Assembly (NCBI GenBank): GCA_024195265.1 | Contig: JAJLRJ010000009.1 | Location: 6,821,997-6,885,996, forward strand | DNA length: 64,000 nt | Source: Dendrophyllia cribrosa | Taxonomy: Eukaryota > Cnidaria > Anthozoa > Scleractinia > Dendrophylliidae | Direction: 5' to 3' | In this document: positions 43,605-55,784 of the stretch, piece after piece | How positions within the stretch are numbered: position 1 is the stretch's first letter | Layout: the number at the start of each line of letters is the position of its first letter | The notes under the pieces: model-generated | The model's input: only the letters and a program-made list of their open reading frames with translations | Database searches by the model: none | What the model was told of the DNA's origin: nothing | Made by a program: the position numbers and the translations under genes

Positions 43605-44849
43605 CACTGGAGAACAGTTGTACGAGTCCTTGTCTTTTAAGGCACCCAAGGACTGGATTTTCTAGTGAGTACATAGAACTCAATTTAAAATTATATCGAC
43701 TAGACAGTCTTTATCGTAATTATTTATTCTCCTTGCGTATTCTTTATAGTCTTTCGTATTTGTATTTTGTATGCTTTAATAGCAGTCAAAATGGCCATCC
43801 CTACCCTGGGACTCAGCTATATTAGGACAACGTTCAGGATCACATTTCATAATACGAAAAATGGACACTAATCTGTTAAACCTGATTTTCACTAGTAACA
43901 TAAGCATTAGCTTATGAGCATTAGCTTTAGAGGTTATTGGCGATTTTTGAAGGGTTAGAAAATTAATATAATGAAAACTTTGCTTGCGCGTACATTTCGA
44001 CAGTTGTATTTCGATCCGCAAGTTCATTTTTAAAAAGTAAATAAAGCTGCACAAGTGAATGAAGTTGATAGCGGCTGCTAAAGGAGCCGCAATGACGTCC
44101 ACCTTTAATTTGACCATATTATAGTAGAATTTGCGTTATATTATTGCTTGATGATAAGGATTCTAACAGGGTGGGCTAAATCCACAATTTGATTATAGAA
44201 TCCAGGAGCTACTACTATTTTCCGGAAGTTCCTGAACATTAAGAAAACTAAAGCCTTTATTTAGATAAGCAACGACTGCTTTTTATTATTTTTATAGAAT
44301 GTTTTTGTTGTTATGTGTATAGAATTCTTTAATAAGACATTAAAAACCCATAACGTAAGTAACCAGTAACTCTTCGTATGGTAAACATTGCGCAGTTAAC
44401 CACCTGCAAAATGGATATTGCTATTGAGTGTAAATTTAAAATATGTCTTTATCCGTGTGGAAAACTCTTAACCAAGAGAAAATGATCTAGGAGAACAGAA
44501 TCCTGTGCCCCATGTTAATTATTTTTAATCTAATATTAGCTTGCACCCATGCTGTAAAGGTTATTTGCATTCTCGCTCCCATGACCGCGCGGTTTCTATT
44601 CCACAGAGATCAGATATCATTTATCATATACCGCTCATCATTTACTGGAGGTACTTTGCTTGTACATCGAAGGTAAATCGCGTGTTGTATAATTAAGAGG
44701 CTGTGCAAATCAATAAACCCGCCAACTCTAAAATTACACGACGTCATTCAACTGACCAATCAGTTGTCGGTCTTTAAATAACCACGCCATCCCACGCAGT
44801 ACGATAACAAACTAATAGGAGATTAAAAAATAACTTCCATTGGAAGAGG
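43605..44849. other. Gene-free stretch
   Basis: AT-rich. The ORF at 43776-44117 (minus) has no recognisable domain. Nothing supported. Confidence 0.4.
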
Positions 44850-45044
44850 CCCATGTATACACCACTTTCATAATGGCGGCCGATTTATTTATTCTTTTAT
44901 ATGTATGTTAATTAGCCTTTCTGGCCTCGTTGGCGTGTGCAAAATTCAAAAGAATTTTTACTCTAAAAAGAGGCCAGTGAGGCTAATTAACATACATATA
45001 AAAGAATAAATAAATCGGCCGCCATTATGAAAGTGGTGTATGGG
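44850..45044. mobile_element. Fold-back MITE
   Basis: CCCATGTATACACCACTTTC and inverse; the arms run about 75 bp (TAATGGCGGCCGATTTATTT) around a loop at 44925-44965. Confidence 0.8.
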
Positions 45045-45353
45045 ACATCTGTTCACTTACCTGAAAATATTAAGAATGCCGAAACTATTGACATTTTTAA
45101 ACGTAAACTTAAAACCTTACTTTTTAAACGAACTTTTTAAATTTAACTTTGTCGATTTTTATTTGTAACGTTTTTAGCTTTTTTTAGAACATCTTACTTG
45201 TAAATAATTTGTTTTTTCTTTTTAAGCGACTTTTTTAACTTAACATTGTAGATTTTAGATTATATTTTTGGTGTATTTTGAATGTAATTAGCGCCTTTGA
45301 ATCACTGAGAAAAGGCGCTATAGAAATGTATTATTATTATTATTATTATTATT
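45045..45353 (+). pseudogene. CR1/L2-like LINE 3' end with (ATT)n tail
   Basis: 45048-45140 encodes a reverse-transcriptase C-terminus (LPENIKNAETIDIFKRKLKT, then LLFKRTF and stop), the usual closing sequence of CR1/L2-type LINEs. A 3' untranslated region follows with paired GCGCCTTTGA / AAAGGCGCTATAGAAATG words and an (ATT)n tail at 45329-45353. Only this end is present, a typical 5'-truncated insertion; the fold-back at 44850-45044 abuts it. Confidence 0.75.
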
Positions 45354-45679
45354 TTCTTTTGCCTTTACTAAATACAGGTAGAGCAAACGCAATTACGTAT
45401 ATTCTTGTAATAAATTTATTTTTGCCATTGTTATTGTTATTGTTCTGGTCACGGGTTTCAATAAATTTCAATAAATAAACCATTTATTCAGCGAAAAGTT
45501 GTGTAATACGGCTGGGCATTTTTACTCGTCAGTTTTTATTTTTTCTCGCCTTTTGACTCGTAAAAATCCTCAGCCGTATTACACAACTTTACGTTGAATA
45601 GCCTTTATATATTGAACGTTTGATGCAAGGGACAAAATGTGCCGTGTTATTGGGTTTGACTTGTAACACGTTATTTAAT

Positions 45680-45968
45680 TTGCGTCTGCAGTGGCATCGA
45701 AGTAAGGGCGACTGGTCGCTTACCAGAGGTTAAAAACAATAGAAAAATTCATCCAGCGTTGAAAGTGGTCGCGGTCGCTTCAAGAGGTGGTCGCTTACGA
45801 GAAGTTTCGACTATAGTGATTTGACTGGAAGAAATTTGGTATTTTGGAAAAGTAGTCGCTTACAAGAGGTGGTCGCTTAGAAGAGGTTTCGACAGTAATG
45901 ATTTGACTGGAAGAAATTTGGTATCTTGGAAAAGTGGTCGCTCACGAGAGGTGGTCGCACATGGAGGT
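45680..45968. repeat. Tandem repeat of pogo-like terminal type, period about 83 bp
   Basis: GTGATTTGACTGGAAGAAAT and AGTGGTCGC / AGAGGTGGTCGCTTA occur in two full units and a part. Same style as 3856-4018 and 7272-7708 (repeated GGTCGCTTA near CTTACTGTAG end). Confidence 0.6.
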
Positions 45969-45969
45969 C

Positions 45970-47110
45970 TTACTGTAGTTTGTCCGATAATCTATAGCAG
46001 CGTGACCACACGGTCTTATCAACTAGCAATATTCCTTGCGGTTTATGTCTGCATCTCACGTGAATCTTAAGAATCCAATGGTTAGACCTCCCTTTAACAA
46101 CCGTCATATCAAAAACAGTCATTGCCCTCCTGACGCTCCACGTGGACCTTACACGCACCAACTACTATTATTTACTGATGTACTTTGGTGATGACACGCG
46201 CACGACACGTTCGCACCGAAAGACAATAAAGGCGAATTTGACATGGTAACCGTGTCGTGCAACTTAACATTTGTTAATTGTGTCAGCATTCGACCACAAA
46301 CGCTATCGTGCGAAAAACGCACACTTACCGTGCCCTCATCTTCAACTGGGTGTTAGTTGGCTTGAAGCTTTCGTAATCACTTTGGTTTACAATATTGGCC
46401 TGGGACCCAGTGTCAATTTGGAACTTGATCTATGTCTCGTTCACCGTGAGCTGATCCTTCCAGCTGGCTGCACCACCTGCCACTCCCTTAATTGCTGTAA
46501 TCTTACTCCCCACAAACAGTTCAACATTATTACTATGCTGCGCTACTAAAATCAGTTTCTGGCTCCTTTTGGCTAGTGGCTCCAAGTCTATACCTCTTAG
46601 CGAAATGATTGAGTCGACCACAACTAGTACATTTCTTCCTATAAGCAGGATATTTCATTCGAAGATGGGTACCTCTATTATTGCCACAATATTGTACAAC
46701 AGCAGGCATGGGTAACTTGGGGACATCCTTTGTCCTCTGGGCCTCCCCGTGGATGAATATCAAGCGATATCCCTTCCCTCTTCCCGCACTTGACGCATTT
46801 CCTTACTCTGACTCTTATAACCAATTCGATAGTTAAGTATAATGAAAACGCTTTCTCTTGGTCAAATATTTTTATCTGATCCTCCCATCATGCATGCCAA
46901 TTAACATCTGATCTCTGATCACAGTTCGTCCAATCCACATGACTTCACCTTCTTTCCAGTATTTCTGAAGTTCGTAACAAACTGATTAAACGACTCTCCT
47001 TCACCTATCAACCGACTCATTGTTCTTTTTTTAGTTGTCCCTAAACTTTCCCACTACGCTGAAATGCCTTTTTTCCTCGCTCTCAACAAAGGTCAAGTGT
47101 AAAATATCTC
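45970..47110 (-). pseudogene. Decayed Gypsy gag-protease (antisense)
   Basis: On the minus strand, in order: a Gag segment GEGESFNQFVTNFRN (about 46965-47010), a zinc-knuckle region with CTSCGRLNHFAKR (46595-46645; the last Cys is Tyr), a protease start IKFQIDTGSQANIV (DTG at 46406-46414), and a post-protease segment FDMTVVKGRSNHWIL (46065-46110). Frames change and stops intervene, so it is dead. It differs in sequence from the intact element at 10.7 kb, so it is another Gypsy lineage. No LTRs found. Confidence 0.7.
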
Positions 47111-47347
47111 TCTAGCATCATCACCCACGACAGTCTGAAGAATGGAGACTTTCCTTTTGTCGGCGGTTTTCCGAGATTCTTTGCTCACTAGTACACGCAT
47201 CGTGCATGTTGATTGAGTTCGGACCATTATTTTTCTGGACGGGGGGGGGAATCCCATTCATAAAAATGCTCTTCCAAAGATCCGTGCAAAAATCATGCAA
47301 TAAAAAATACAATATGAAATAAATATGGTCATTAAAATGATACTAAC

Positions 47348-47530
47348 TTACAAATATGATATAAACGATTTCAGGCTTGTCTGTACTTTAATAGTATTTG
47401 ATAGACTATTCCAGAGAACCGCCCCTCTATAGTGGAAGCTATCTTTTCCAGCCTCAGTATACGGTCTTGGTACAAATTTATGCGCCTCTGCGATCATTTT
47501 TTTTTCCCAAAAACACCTTCCTGCAAACAA
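47348..47530 (-). pseudogene. LINE reverse-transcriptase C-terminal remnant
   Basis: Minus strand reads YRGAVLWNSLSNTIKVQTSL then KSFISYL and stop, the conserved end of many non-LTR retrotransposon polymerases (R-G-A-x-L-W-N-S-L). Upstream is FVPRPYTEAGKDSF. The body is missing. Confidence 0.75.
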
Positions 47531-49150
47531 TTTTTTTTCATTTTACTTTACAGTGCTATCTTCTCTGGTGCTTAAAATATTTAAGTTTAAGCTATTTTTC
47601 GAAAAAAAAAAATCAATAGTGCTATTGCCAATTATTTTGGCCACATACGCTCCTAGTAATTTATAGTTTGTTGTTTCTTTATACATCACTCACCGTTTTA
47701 ATTCCTACGCAGCTACTGGGAAAAATAAAGGGCATACGACAGGAAATATGCAAGGGGAGCAGCAGACTTTTTCGCGATTCCACAGTCCCGTAGTCCTGAT
47801 CCTCTTTGACGATGTTCCCACAGGCCATCATACTCTTACCACCCCGCCGGTGGTACCTGCGGTGAAGGCAGGCACATTGCTGATACGATTAAAAAGATTC
47901 TAATCGCCATAAGTTTCTCCAAATAACTTGTATTAGCTTTGATGGTGATATCGTCAGGAAGAAGGCAGACTTCTAAAAGTCGCCCATTTCTTGACAGAAT
48001 GTCAACGCTGAATGAGTTCTCTGCAAACATTTGTTTTATGCATATCGTGTTTGCAAACAATTTATTTTGTCTTTTCAGGCCATGCAAACATTTTTTTCCA
48101 TATTTCTCATCCCCCACCCTCCAGAAAAATAATGGTCCGTCCCAAAGCAGTCGAAACGTCGCGATCTATATCTAGAGTGACTACATGCATCAGGAGACAA
48201 ACTACAATACACTTTATTATTGTGCCTTACTGCGATGAACAATAACCATAAAAAGCCGAATTAACAATTATTAAGCTAAATTTGTATTATTATATCACGC
48301 AGGACAGTTATTCCACCGAATCGGCATTTAAAGACCTTTAAAGCCTTTTTTGTTTCAACTCAATTTCCCGCCAAAATCCCTTTAGTCAAATAGTTATCTT
48401 TATGGCCATTTTCAGCTACAAAACGATGCGGTGGAAGGTAAAGAAACTGATTTACAAAAGTTACAAACCGTGAACTTAACTTATGCGAACGCCGGGTGTG
48501 AACGTATGTATTCAAAATTCCATCTGTTATGTTTTGCGTGATATCGCTTTGTTTTGGCGACTGTGAGAGGCCTCTTAGAAGATCACTGAACCAGAGAATA
48601 TTAAGCAATAATTTTCTGAGCTGTTGTTTCCATTCAATTCCTTTAATCCTCTGAATATCTGCTGCAGGCAGGGTTTGGTAATTCAGTTAAGGTAAATCTA
48701 AATTTACAATTCTAGAACGTTTTCCGTATATTGTTCAAGCTTTTAATAGATAAAGGAGTCTATTTGTGTTCAAGAGTAATAAACAGTCGACATTCTCTCT
48801 AGTTGACGAATTGTGATAGACTACTTGTGTGTTTGTGATCGCATGCAGTACAGCCGCAAAATAAATAAACCTGACGAACGGGCCAAATCAATACATCATA
48901 TTCATTTGAAGATTTCAAATGCTTACAAACTTAACATTTCCACTCATTGCCAGAGGACAAAATGAATGTTCCGGCGGTTCAACCCAAATAAGAGATCAAG
49001 AGATCTCCATGAAAGTATCGCCAAAAGTGATGAAAGCAAATAAATATCAACTAAAAAGAAGAAATAACGTATAAAAAAAATCAAAAGTTAACAAGAATGA
49101 CAATTTTGATTCTTGACCGCCTGCCACGAAATCAAATTTGATGAACTGTA
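47531..49150. other. Gene-free stretch
   Basis: Short ORFs only; nothing recognised on either strand. Confidence 0.4.
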
Positions 49151-49797
49151 AAGCCTGGTTTTCACTAGCGACGCAAGCACAAGCGCAAGCATAAGCGCAA
49201 GCATAAGCGCAAGCATAAGCGCAAGCATAAGAGCCCTTATTTCGCCGTGAAAACGAGCTTGACGCAAGCATAAGCACAAGCGCAAGCACAAGCACAAGGA
49301 TCAAAATATTTTGATCCTTGTGCTTGCGCTTATGCTTGCGTCGCATGTGAAAACGGAACATAACACAAGCACAAGAAAAAAAAAACAGTGATTCTGATAT
49401 GATTTTGAAGGAATTTTTGAACAAAACCAAGGTTAGTTAAGAAAATCATCTTCGAAAGTCATTTGTGAGTTATTCACTTTTTTTGCTTGCCTTGATTGTG
49501 CGAATCTTGCTGGTTACAAGTATGTTATGTTATGTTACAAACGCCGTTGCCGTGAAAATTGTTCGTTTTGTTTTCAAGCGAAAATAACATCATTTGAGCT
49601 GTCAGTCAATGAGTAAAACAAATAGATTCATGTTTTCCGTCAGTCAAATGCACAAAAACCTGGTTTTAACAATGATCAAATCTTGCTGGTGAATATTTCG
49701 TTGTGCTTGTGCTTGCGTTCGTTTTCACTTGCACAGAATTCTTATGCTTGTGCCTATGCCTGCGCTTGTGCTTGCGTCGCTAGTAAAAACCAGGCTT
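49151..49797. mobile_element. MITE with dodecamer arrays
   Basis: AAGCCTGGTTTTCACTAGCG and (right) CGCTAGTAAAAACCAGGCTT ends. GCGCAAGCATAA-type dodecamers are arrayed at 49170-49230 and 49260-49300 and inverted at 49316-49342 and 49740-49780. The ORFs are by-products. Confidence 0.8.
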
Positions 49798-52269
49798 AAG
49801 GGCCCATTATAGTATTCCGTTGCTAAGCAATGCGGTTGCTATGCAGAGTTAAATCAAGTACAATTTTACTTCCGGTGAAAGTGACAGGCAGCTTCGCGCG
49901 AGAGCCCGTACAAATTCAAAACTGTCCTAAACAATGCCAAATTTGAAGTTCGTCTCGTTCAACTCCTGAATTCTTGGTTAGTACTTAAACTTATTTAAAG
50001 CTGGATATTTTTTCTCTGGAAAGATTCGTCTTGGACGGTTTTCAAGCTGATTCAAACGTAGAAATACCTGAAGGAGTAAGAACGCTCAATTGATCAGTTC
50101 ACCGATATCGGAATTTGCTGAAAGTTTATTCCTACTGCTTCAGTCTTCGTACCGTTTTCTCGTTTCTTTTTGTCAATGCTGACCAGGTCAACTGCCGAGG
50201 AATTGTGGACTGAGAAGTTAGAGGGTCTATCTGGAGCCAACATGTGAGTAAGATGTTAACATTTGCAGAAAAGTGCTCGAGTTTTTACAATTTCAACGCG
50301 AAGCGTAGCGCATTTGTTTTTCTCGTAGCTACAGTTTTTACGTATTTCTCAGGGCTGATTTCTAGTATAAACTTAGAAGCCGTCAAAGTTGTACAGATTT
50401 CAACGAAGTGTGAATGAACAAAGTACAGTGAGTTCAAATTTGTTTGACGGAAATTTTTAATAAAAAGAAATAATTCCCAATTCGTTTAGTTTTATTTCTC
50501 GCACGTTTTTACGTCCTTGGATTAAACTGCGGGATTACTAACTGATAAATTGTCATTGTGTGTTGGTACGATGCAACTTCAGGCAAAAACTTAAGTGAAA
50601 AAATAAAAAAAACTTCAAAAGAAGTTAAGACAGTGGGTTGTAGCTATTGAAAAAAGATGTTTACGTTTTAGATTTATATTTTCATTGAATGAAAACAAAT
50701 TGAAGCATCGATTCAGATGGATTCGGCGCTGATGTTGCATAACTAGGTTTCTTGTTATTGACGGACTTCAACCTTGGACTTTTGTCTTTTGACTTCGCCT
50801 ATTCTGCCTTCCACTTTAATGATAATCGAGTACTTCTTAACTGTTTCATTTCTTTAGAGCTATTTCGCAAAAAAAAATGGCCACTTAACTGAGATAACCG
50901 TTTGTACATAAAACAAATTAAACGGCGCATAATTTTCGGCAAACAAAACAAAATAACAATGCATATTTTCCGTTTCAGGATCTGTATATGACTTAAAAAC
51001 ATTGCATGTGATAAAATCAGAAGCACAAAACTAATAAGTTTCTGATAAAACAAATAGGACTGCTCTAATGGCTTTCTTGTTATTTTAGAGAGGGAAAATA
51101 ATAAGAACTAAGGCCCCGTTTACACGGGTCCGGACAAATTTTTGCACGGACAAAAACTTGCACGGTTCCACCTTGCGTTTACACGGGACCGGCGGAACTG
51201 GACGAATTTTTGAACGGCTAAGTGTGCATGTTCCGTGTAAACACCACTGCAATCTGTAACAGAATTTGCACGGATCCATGTAAACACGTGGGCTAGGAAC
51301 AAAATTCGTCCGTGCAAAAATTTGTCCGGACCCGTGTAAACGGGGCCTAAATTGAAAAAAAATTGTCGATGGAGGATATCTAGTAATTATATTTTTTGCT
51401 TCTAAGATTGTCGACTGTTGTTTGAAAAAGAAAGAGAAAGAAAAGTTTCTTTCTTTTTAATATAAGTGCCATGCTGCTCTTCAAATTCAAGAGAAACCGT
51501 CTCACAGATGCGTGAGTTACCAGAACAATGCTTTGGACGTTTTGGATTTGAAGGCATTTTCCTGCTCACCCATGCCTGCTGAAGTGATCGAAGGCTTGTG
51601 ATCTGACAGACGCAGGCATGACTCGTTTCTCCTTGTCTGCAAAGAAAGGCAACTTTTTCGAGTGAAGGTTGAAACGTACTTCACAAACGATAACCATACT
51701 CAACAAATCCTAAGAAAATGAAGGTCTTACTTCAAGAGTTCCGCAGTTTCCAATTTATAGCACAGGAAGCCCAGGCTGACAACAGGCCACCTACTTCCGG
51801 TAAAGACAAAGGCGAACCTAACTCGGCGCAAATAGAGGCTAATTTCTTTTTAAAAAATTCAATCGAAAGATAAAAGATTTTTCGTGAAACGTAAGCATGC
51901 TTTTTGTGAAAAATCAAAAAACAAAAAATTAAGACGCAAAAACGTGGTTTTGACAACTCATTTATCCTCATATTATTTTTATTTTTCATCCTTAGAGGAA
52001 ACGCATGCTTACGTTTTTTAAAAATGGTGTATAAAATCGAATGATGCTAAAAATTTTTGATAAAACTGTAAGTTTCTGAAGTTATGCTCATTTTTCTGTT
52101 TTGGGTCACGTGACATTGGGCGTGGCCTGATGACGTCACAACCCGAACCACATGTGTACTTAAAGGTTGCTGTTCAAATTTGGTCAAACATAAGCAAAAA
52201 TTTGCTGAGCTAGAGCAAACTGCTTTTTCCCTAGCAACGGCCTCAAAAGATAGTTTAATGGGCCCTTAA
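49797..52269. mobile_element. 2.5-kb element with TTAAGGGCCCATTA termini
   Basis: TTAAGGGCCCATTATAG...CCGTTGCTA at the left and TAGCAACGG...TAATGGGCCCTTAA at the right. The interior has no recognisable transposase and hosts a nested MITE at 51111. Non-autonomous or decayed. Confidence 0.6.
51111..51348. mobile_element. Nested fold-back MITE
   Basis: AGGCCCCGTTTACACGGGTC and inverse; 42-bp perfect ends, with repeated CGTTTACACGG / CGTGTAAAC and TTTGCACGGA words inside. Confidence 0.85.
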
Positions 52270-52357
52270 TCCGGCCACTTCCATCCTTGCAGTCATGCAA
52301 TAAGCCATTTTTGTATTTGAAATTACCGCTGAATTCAAACACCAATGACACATTGAT

Positions 52358-52628
52358 ACAGGGTTAGACTCGACCTGATGTAAAATATTCACAAATACCG
52401 GCAGAAGGTGCGTGAAATTTGAAAATTAAACAAAAGACAGAGCTCTAAACAGGTCATCTTCTCGCCTGAATTTGTGAATATTTTACATCAGGTCCTGATG
52501 TAAAATATTCACAAATACCGGCAGAAGGTGCGTGAAATTTGAAAATTAAACAAAAGGCAGAGCTCTAAACAGGTCATCTTCTCGCCTGAATTTGTGAATA
52601 TTTTACATCAGGTCGAGTCTAACCCTGT
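52358..52628. repeat. Tandem dimer of a hairpin-ended 120-bp unit
   Basis: Unit with ends GACCTGATGTAAAATATTC and its inverse at 52372-52494, repeated at once to 52614 with a single difference (A at 52437, G at 52557). An outer inverted pair ACAGGGTTAGACTC / GAGTCTAACCCTGT encloses the dimer. Confidence 0.9.
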
Positions 52629-52957
52629 AAAAATGCGCCTTCAATGCTTTCATTCAGCGACCATAGCGAATTCGAAACTGGTCTATTCATCTCTAAAGTG
52701 CTGCTTTTGTTTTGCAATATAGAATCTTTTTAGTCAATTAACTTGTATATTTGGTGGCATTTGGTTATCTAACATGGAAAAAAGAGAAGCGAAATTTTTG
52801 TTATTTCAGCGGAAATAGCTTCTTTGATGTTGTCCGTGAAATTAATTCAAGGAGCGCAAACGTAATTTTACGTGCATTTCTACCATGCGTTGAAAAATAC
52901 AGCAAAAATAATTAATGACGGACAGAATCATTGTGTTGGTTAACACGGATTGATTAT

Positions 52958-53190
52958 TAGGGGACTTTAGATCGGACGACGAGTACGAGATTGAGTACGA
53001 GTACGACTTTTGAATTTAAAGCCAGTCACGTCCCCAGAGCTGTCGGTCCTTCCTGTTGCAAACCAGAAGATAAGAAGACTCTAGGTATAAAATTTGTGTG
53101 GTAAATGGTTATTTAGAGTACGCGAACTAAGTTTTAAAAGTCGTACTCGTACTCAATCTCGTACTCGTCGTCCGATCTAAAGCCCCCTAT
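52958..53190. mobile_element. Fold-back MITE with TACGAG words
   Basis: TAGGGGACTTTAGATCGGAC and (imperfect) inverse; CGAGTACGAGATTGAGTACG repeats in each arm. A half copy is at about 42075-42100. Confidence 0.8.
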
Positions 53191-53650
53191 TACATAAAAG
53201 TAACGTACGACTTTGATATCACTGAACGCTAGTCGCTGATTCCAAACAACTTTTTATTTCATGCCTTGCGGGCAAAATGCTTGAAATGTACAGTGCGTTG
53301 CGCACAGCTTGTGCAGTGAAGTGTCTGTGAATAAAGTGGTCAGACTGGTTCCAATACAACTTGCACAAAGATGTCTGGTTTCTCCAATGCGACACTTTTC
53401 ATACTTTTGCGGAAGCTCGCCATAATCGGAAAACTAATTATGTAAAATTCTGTTGTTTTATTATAACTGTCTACGTCGTTTATCCTTATTTTTGGATCAA
53501 AATTCACTTCACTTTACTCCTCAGTCGCTAGCTAGTAAAATCTTCACCTACACACTTGAATTCCGTCGTTTAATCTTGTGAAATTTTGATCAACTTTTTT
53601 CCCGATTACTTTTAGGAGGCCTTGCGTGTCATCCATTCGAAATAAAAACA

Positions 53651-53788
53651 TTATTTCCTAATATTTAGCTTTTTGGAAACGTGCACTTTTATCGAATTCA
53701 TCCCCAAGCACTCGGATATGTCTAAGCTCTCAAAAGCAAGTAACTCTTGAGTGGCAAGGACGGCCTCAAGTTCCTCGAGCTCTGTATA
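53651..53788 (-). CDS. Candidate last coding exon, unidentified
   Basis: Minus strand: a pyrimidine tract and CTCCAG acceptor precede an open frame AMSQYTELEELEAVLATQEL...NIRK with a stop, about 45 codons, acidic then basic. No domain recognised and no partner exon found. Upstream of the acceptor the frame is hydrophobic without an ATG, so this is not a signal peptide. It may be chance. Confidence 0.2.
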   Translation of the reverse strand, partial: YTELEELEAVLATQELLAFESLDISECLGMNSIKVHVSKKLNIRK

Positions 53789-54174
53789 CTGGCTCATAGC
53801 TGGAGCAAATGAGCCAATAAAACAACAAAGAATAAACAAAGCTCCAAAGAAAGAAAAGCATTGTTATTCGTAAAATTCTACCAACATAACGGCGACATCC
53901 AAAACAAAATAACAACGTGATTCCCAAGTGTGAATGACACAATTAAAATTCGCTTATAAATACAATCTGCATAAAATATGGTTTCTTTGCGGATATGACC
54001 ATTTTCTAAGACGGTTAGACAATGAACGCTCGTGTCCTATGGGATATAGCGCCTCTCGCATTAGACAGAAGTTCCACTCGGGCTAGGTGGTGGACAAAAC
54101 ACTGATCCTTACGGCAAGGCGATGAAAGAGTAAACAAAAGACTAAAACAAAATATATATATTCAAACAAATTTG

Positions 54175-54212
54175 CCCAATATTTCGGTTTGAAAACAAAC
54201 CTTCTTCAGGGG
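54175..54212 (-). ncRNA. Minimal hammerhead-like ribozyme motif (Penelope-like type)
   Basis: Minus strand: stem I CCC/GGG, core CTGAAGA (fits CUGANGA), stem II GGTTTG-TTTT-CAAACC (6 bp perfect), GAAA, then ATT as an NUH triplet. All conserved positions are present. Short, stem-III-poor hammerheads of this kind are known from the terminal repeats of Penelope-like retroelements. Confidence 0.6.
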
Positions 54213-54383
54213 ATAACAAAAAATGAAGATAAAACTAAAAGTTCGTTACAAATAAGAGTTTGAAATTTGCCGTTTGCTGATTTTCTACAAGTAATTATTG
54301 TACTGATCCAGGTCTACAACTGGGAGATCCGGCACCTCTCAACGGTTTGTCGCTGTGGTCTTGCTGATATTTTATATTTCATT

Positions 54384-54525
54384 CCATCGGGGTAGTCCAT
54401 GGACTGGGGGTCAGTTTGCCGTATTCTGATTTTCCCGATGGAATGGACTACCCTAACAATGGACTAACCCTAGGTCTAAGGATTTTGGGTAGTCCATCGG
54501 GGTAGTCCATGGACTGGGGGTCAGT
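54384..54525. repeat. Direct repeat pair, 32 bp
   Basis: CCATCGGGGTAGTCCATGGA, continuing CTGGGGGTCAGT, at 54384 and 54494. Confidence 0.8.
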
Positions 54526-54853
54526 GTTTTGTCCACCCTGCCCTCGGGCTACGCCCTCGTGGCCTTCTATCTATGCTCGAGGCACTATATTCCATAGAAC
54601 ACTCGCGTTTATTGTCTAATCCTTACATAAATATAGTTTTAACATGGCGGTGGCTCTAAATGCTATAGCTAAAGGGAAGATATCAGTGACGTCACCAATT
54701 GTTATTAATGTGCCAACCAGAGCCTTATTGGCTGCCGAAACAAAGGGTTCTTTGTTCCAGTGGTTGGCACAATTGAATAACAAAAAGAATGTTTGTAAAC
54801 AGATATCACGCCTATAGCTTTATCGGTGAAAAAATACTGTCGCGAGTACTAGT

Positions 54854-55742
54854 CAGGGTTCTATCTAGGATTTATCGTTTGGGGGAGAAGTCCCGAGTGG
54901 CCGAAGGCCACGAGCTTCATAGGGGGGTCCGGGGGCATGCCCCCCCGGGAAATTTTTTGAAATGAATATGCGCTGCGCTGAGATGCAATCTGGTGCATTT
55001 TGAGACACAATTTTGAGATAATGTTATAGTGGTATCTTGTTTTATTTTTTAGTCGTGATCACGTTCTGACAATGTTATTTATTTATTACAATCAGCTCCG
55101 ATATTTACTAAAGTGAACAGAAGAGTTACCCGACATCAAATTGCACAAATATTTGTACATACTCATCGTTAGTAAGTGAATAACATAAATATAAAACTCG
55201 ACAACGGCACTTTTCCATTTCTTACCAATGGTAGCTAATGGTCGTAACAACTACAAAATTCGTACTGTAAACCGTGTAATTAATAACTGACGTGTATATA
55301 ATACTGACGCGGCAGATACGAGTTAACTGACAACGTGTCTAATCGCGTGTGAAAACAAATACTGGAAAACAAATCATGGCAATTGATCTTTGGAAAATCT
55401 CCCTGATCAACTTGAGGATCTAAATGTCCCTTCTCCAAAAAGTTGAATTGAAATTGAATTGAATTACAAAGCCAATCTGCGCTTCTTTACACGTTTGTAA
55501 TGATCTACCACTGACTCCAGGACAACTGGCCAGCAGTTTGTAATACTCCATGTTCCTTGTCATATAGTGTCCTTAGACAAGGAATATTTACTTTATGTGC
55601 ACTGACCTCGTGCACTGACCTCTGGATGATTTTTCCGATATAGTTACTTATATACAGTAATGATAACAATATGTTTTGGGGGAGAAGCTGGGCGTTTTGG
55701 GGGGGAAGCTTCTACCCCTCAAATACCCTAGATAGAACCCTG
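54854..55742. mobile_element. CAGGG-type DNA element, non-autonomous
   Basis: CAGGGTTCTATCTAGG and CCTAGATAGAACCCTG ends, flanked by CTAGT at 54849-54853 and 55743-55747. CAGGG termini suggest hAT, although only 5 flanking bases match. Subterminal GGGGGAGAAG words at both ends. No transposase. Confidence 0.75.
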
Positions 55743-55784
55743 CTAGTGTATCGATTGAAGTTTTTAATTCTCCTTCACCAATGG

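Noticed and set aside
49047..49430. Ala/Cys-rich ORFs (ACAYACAYACA)
   Set aside because: Direct translation of the dodecamer array of a MITE.
53651..53839. Small secreted peptide on the minus strand
   Set aside because: The hydrophobic start has no ATG and is better read as a pyrimidine-rich intron end; kept only as a low-confidence exon.
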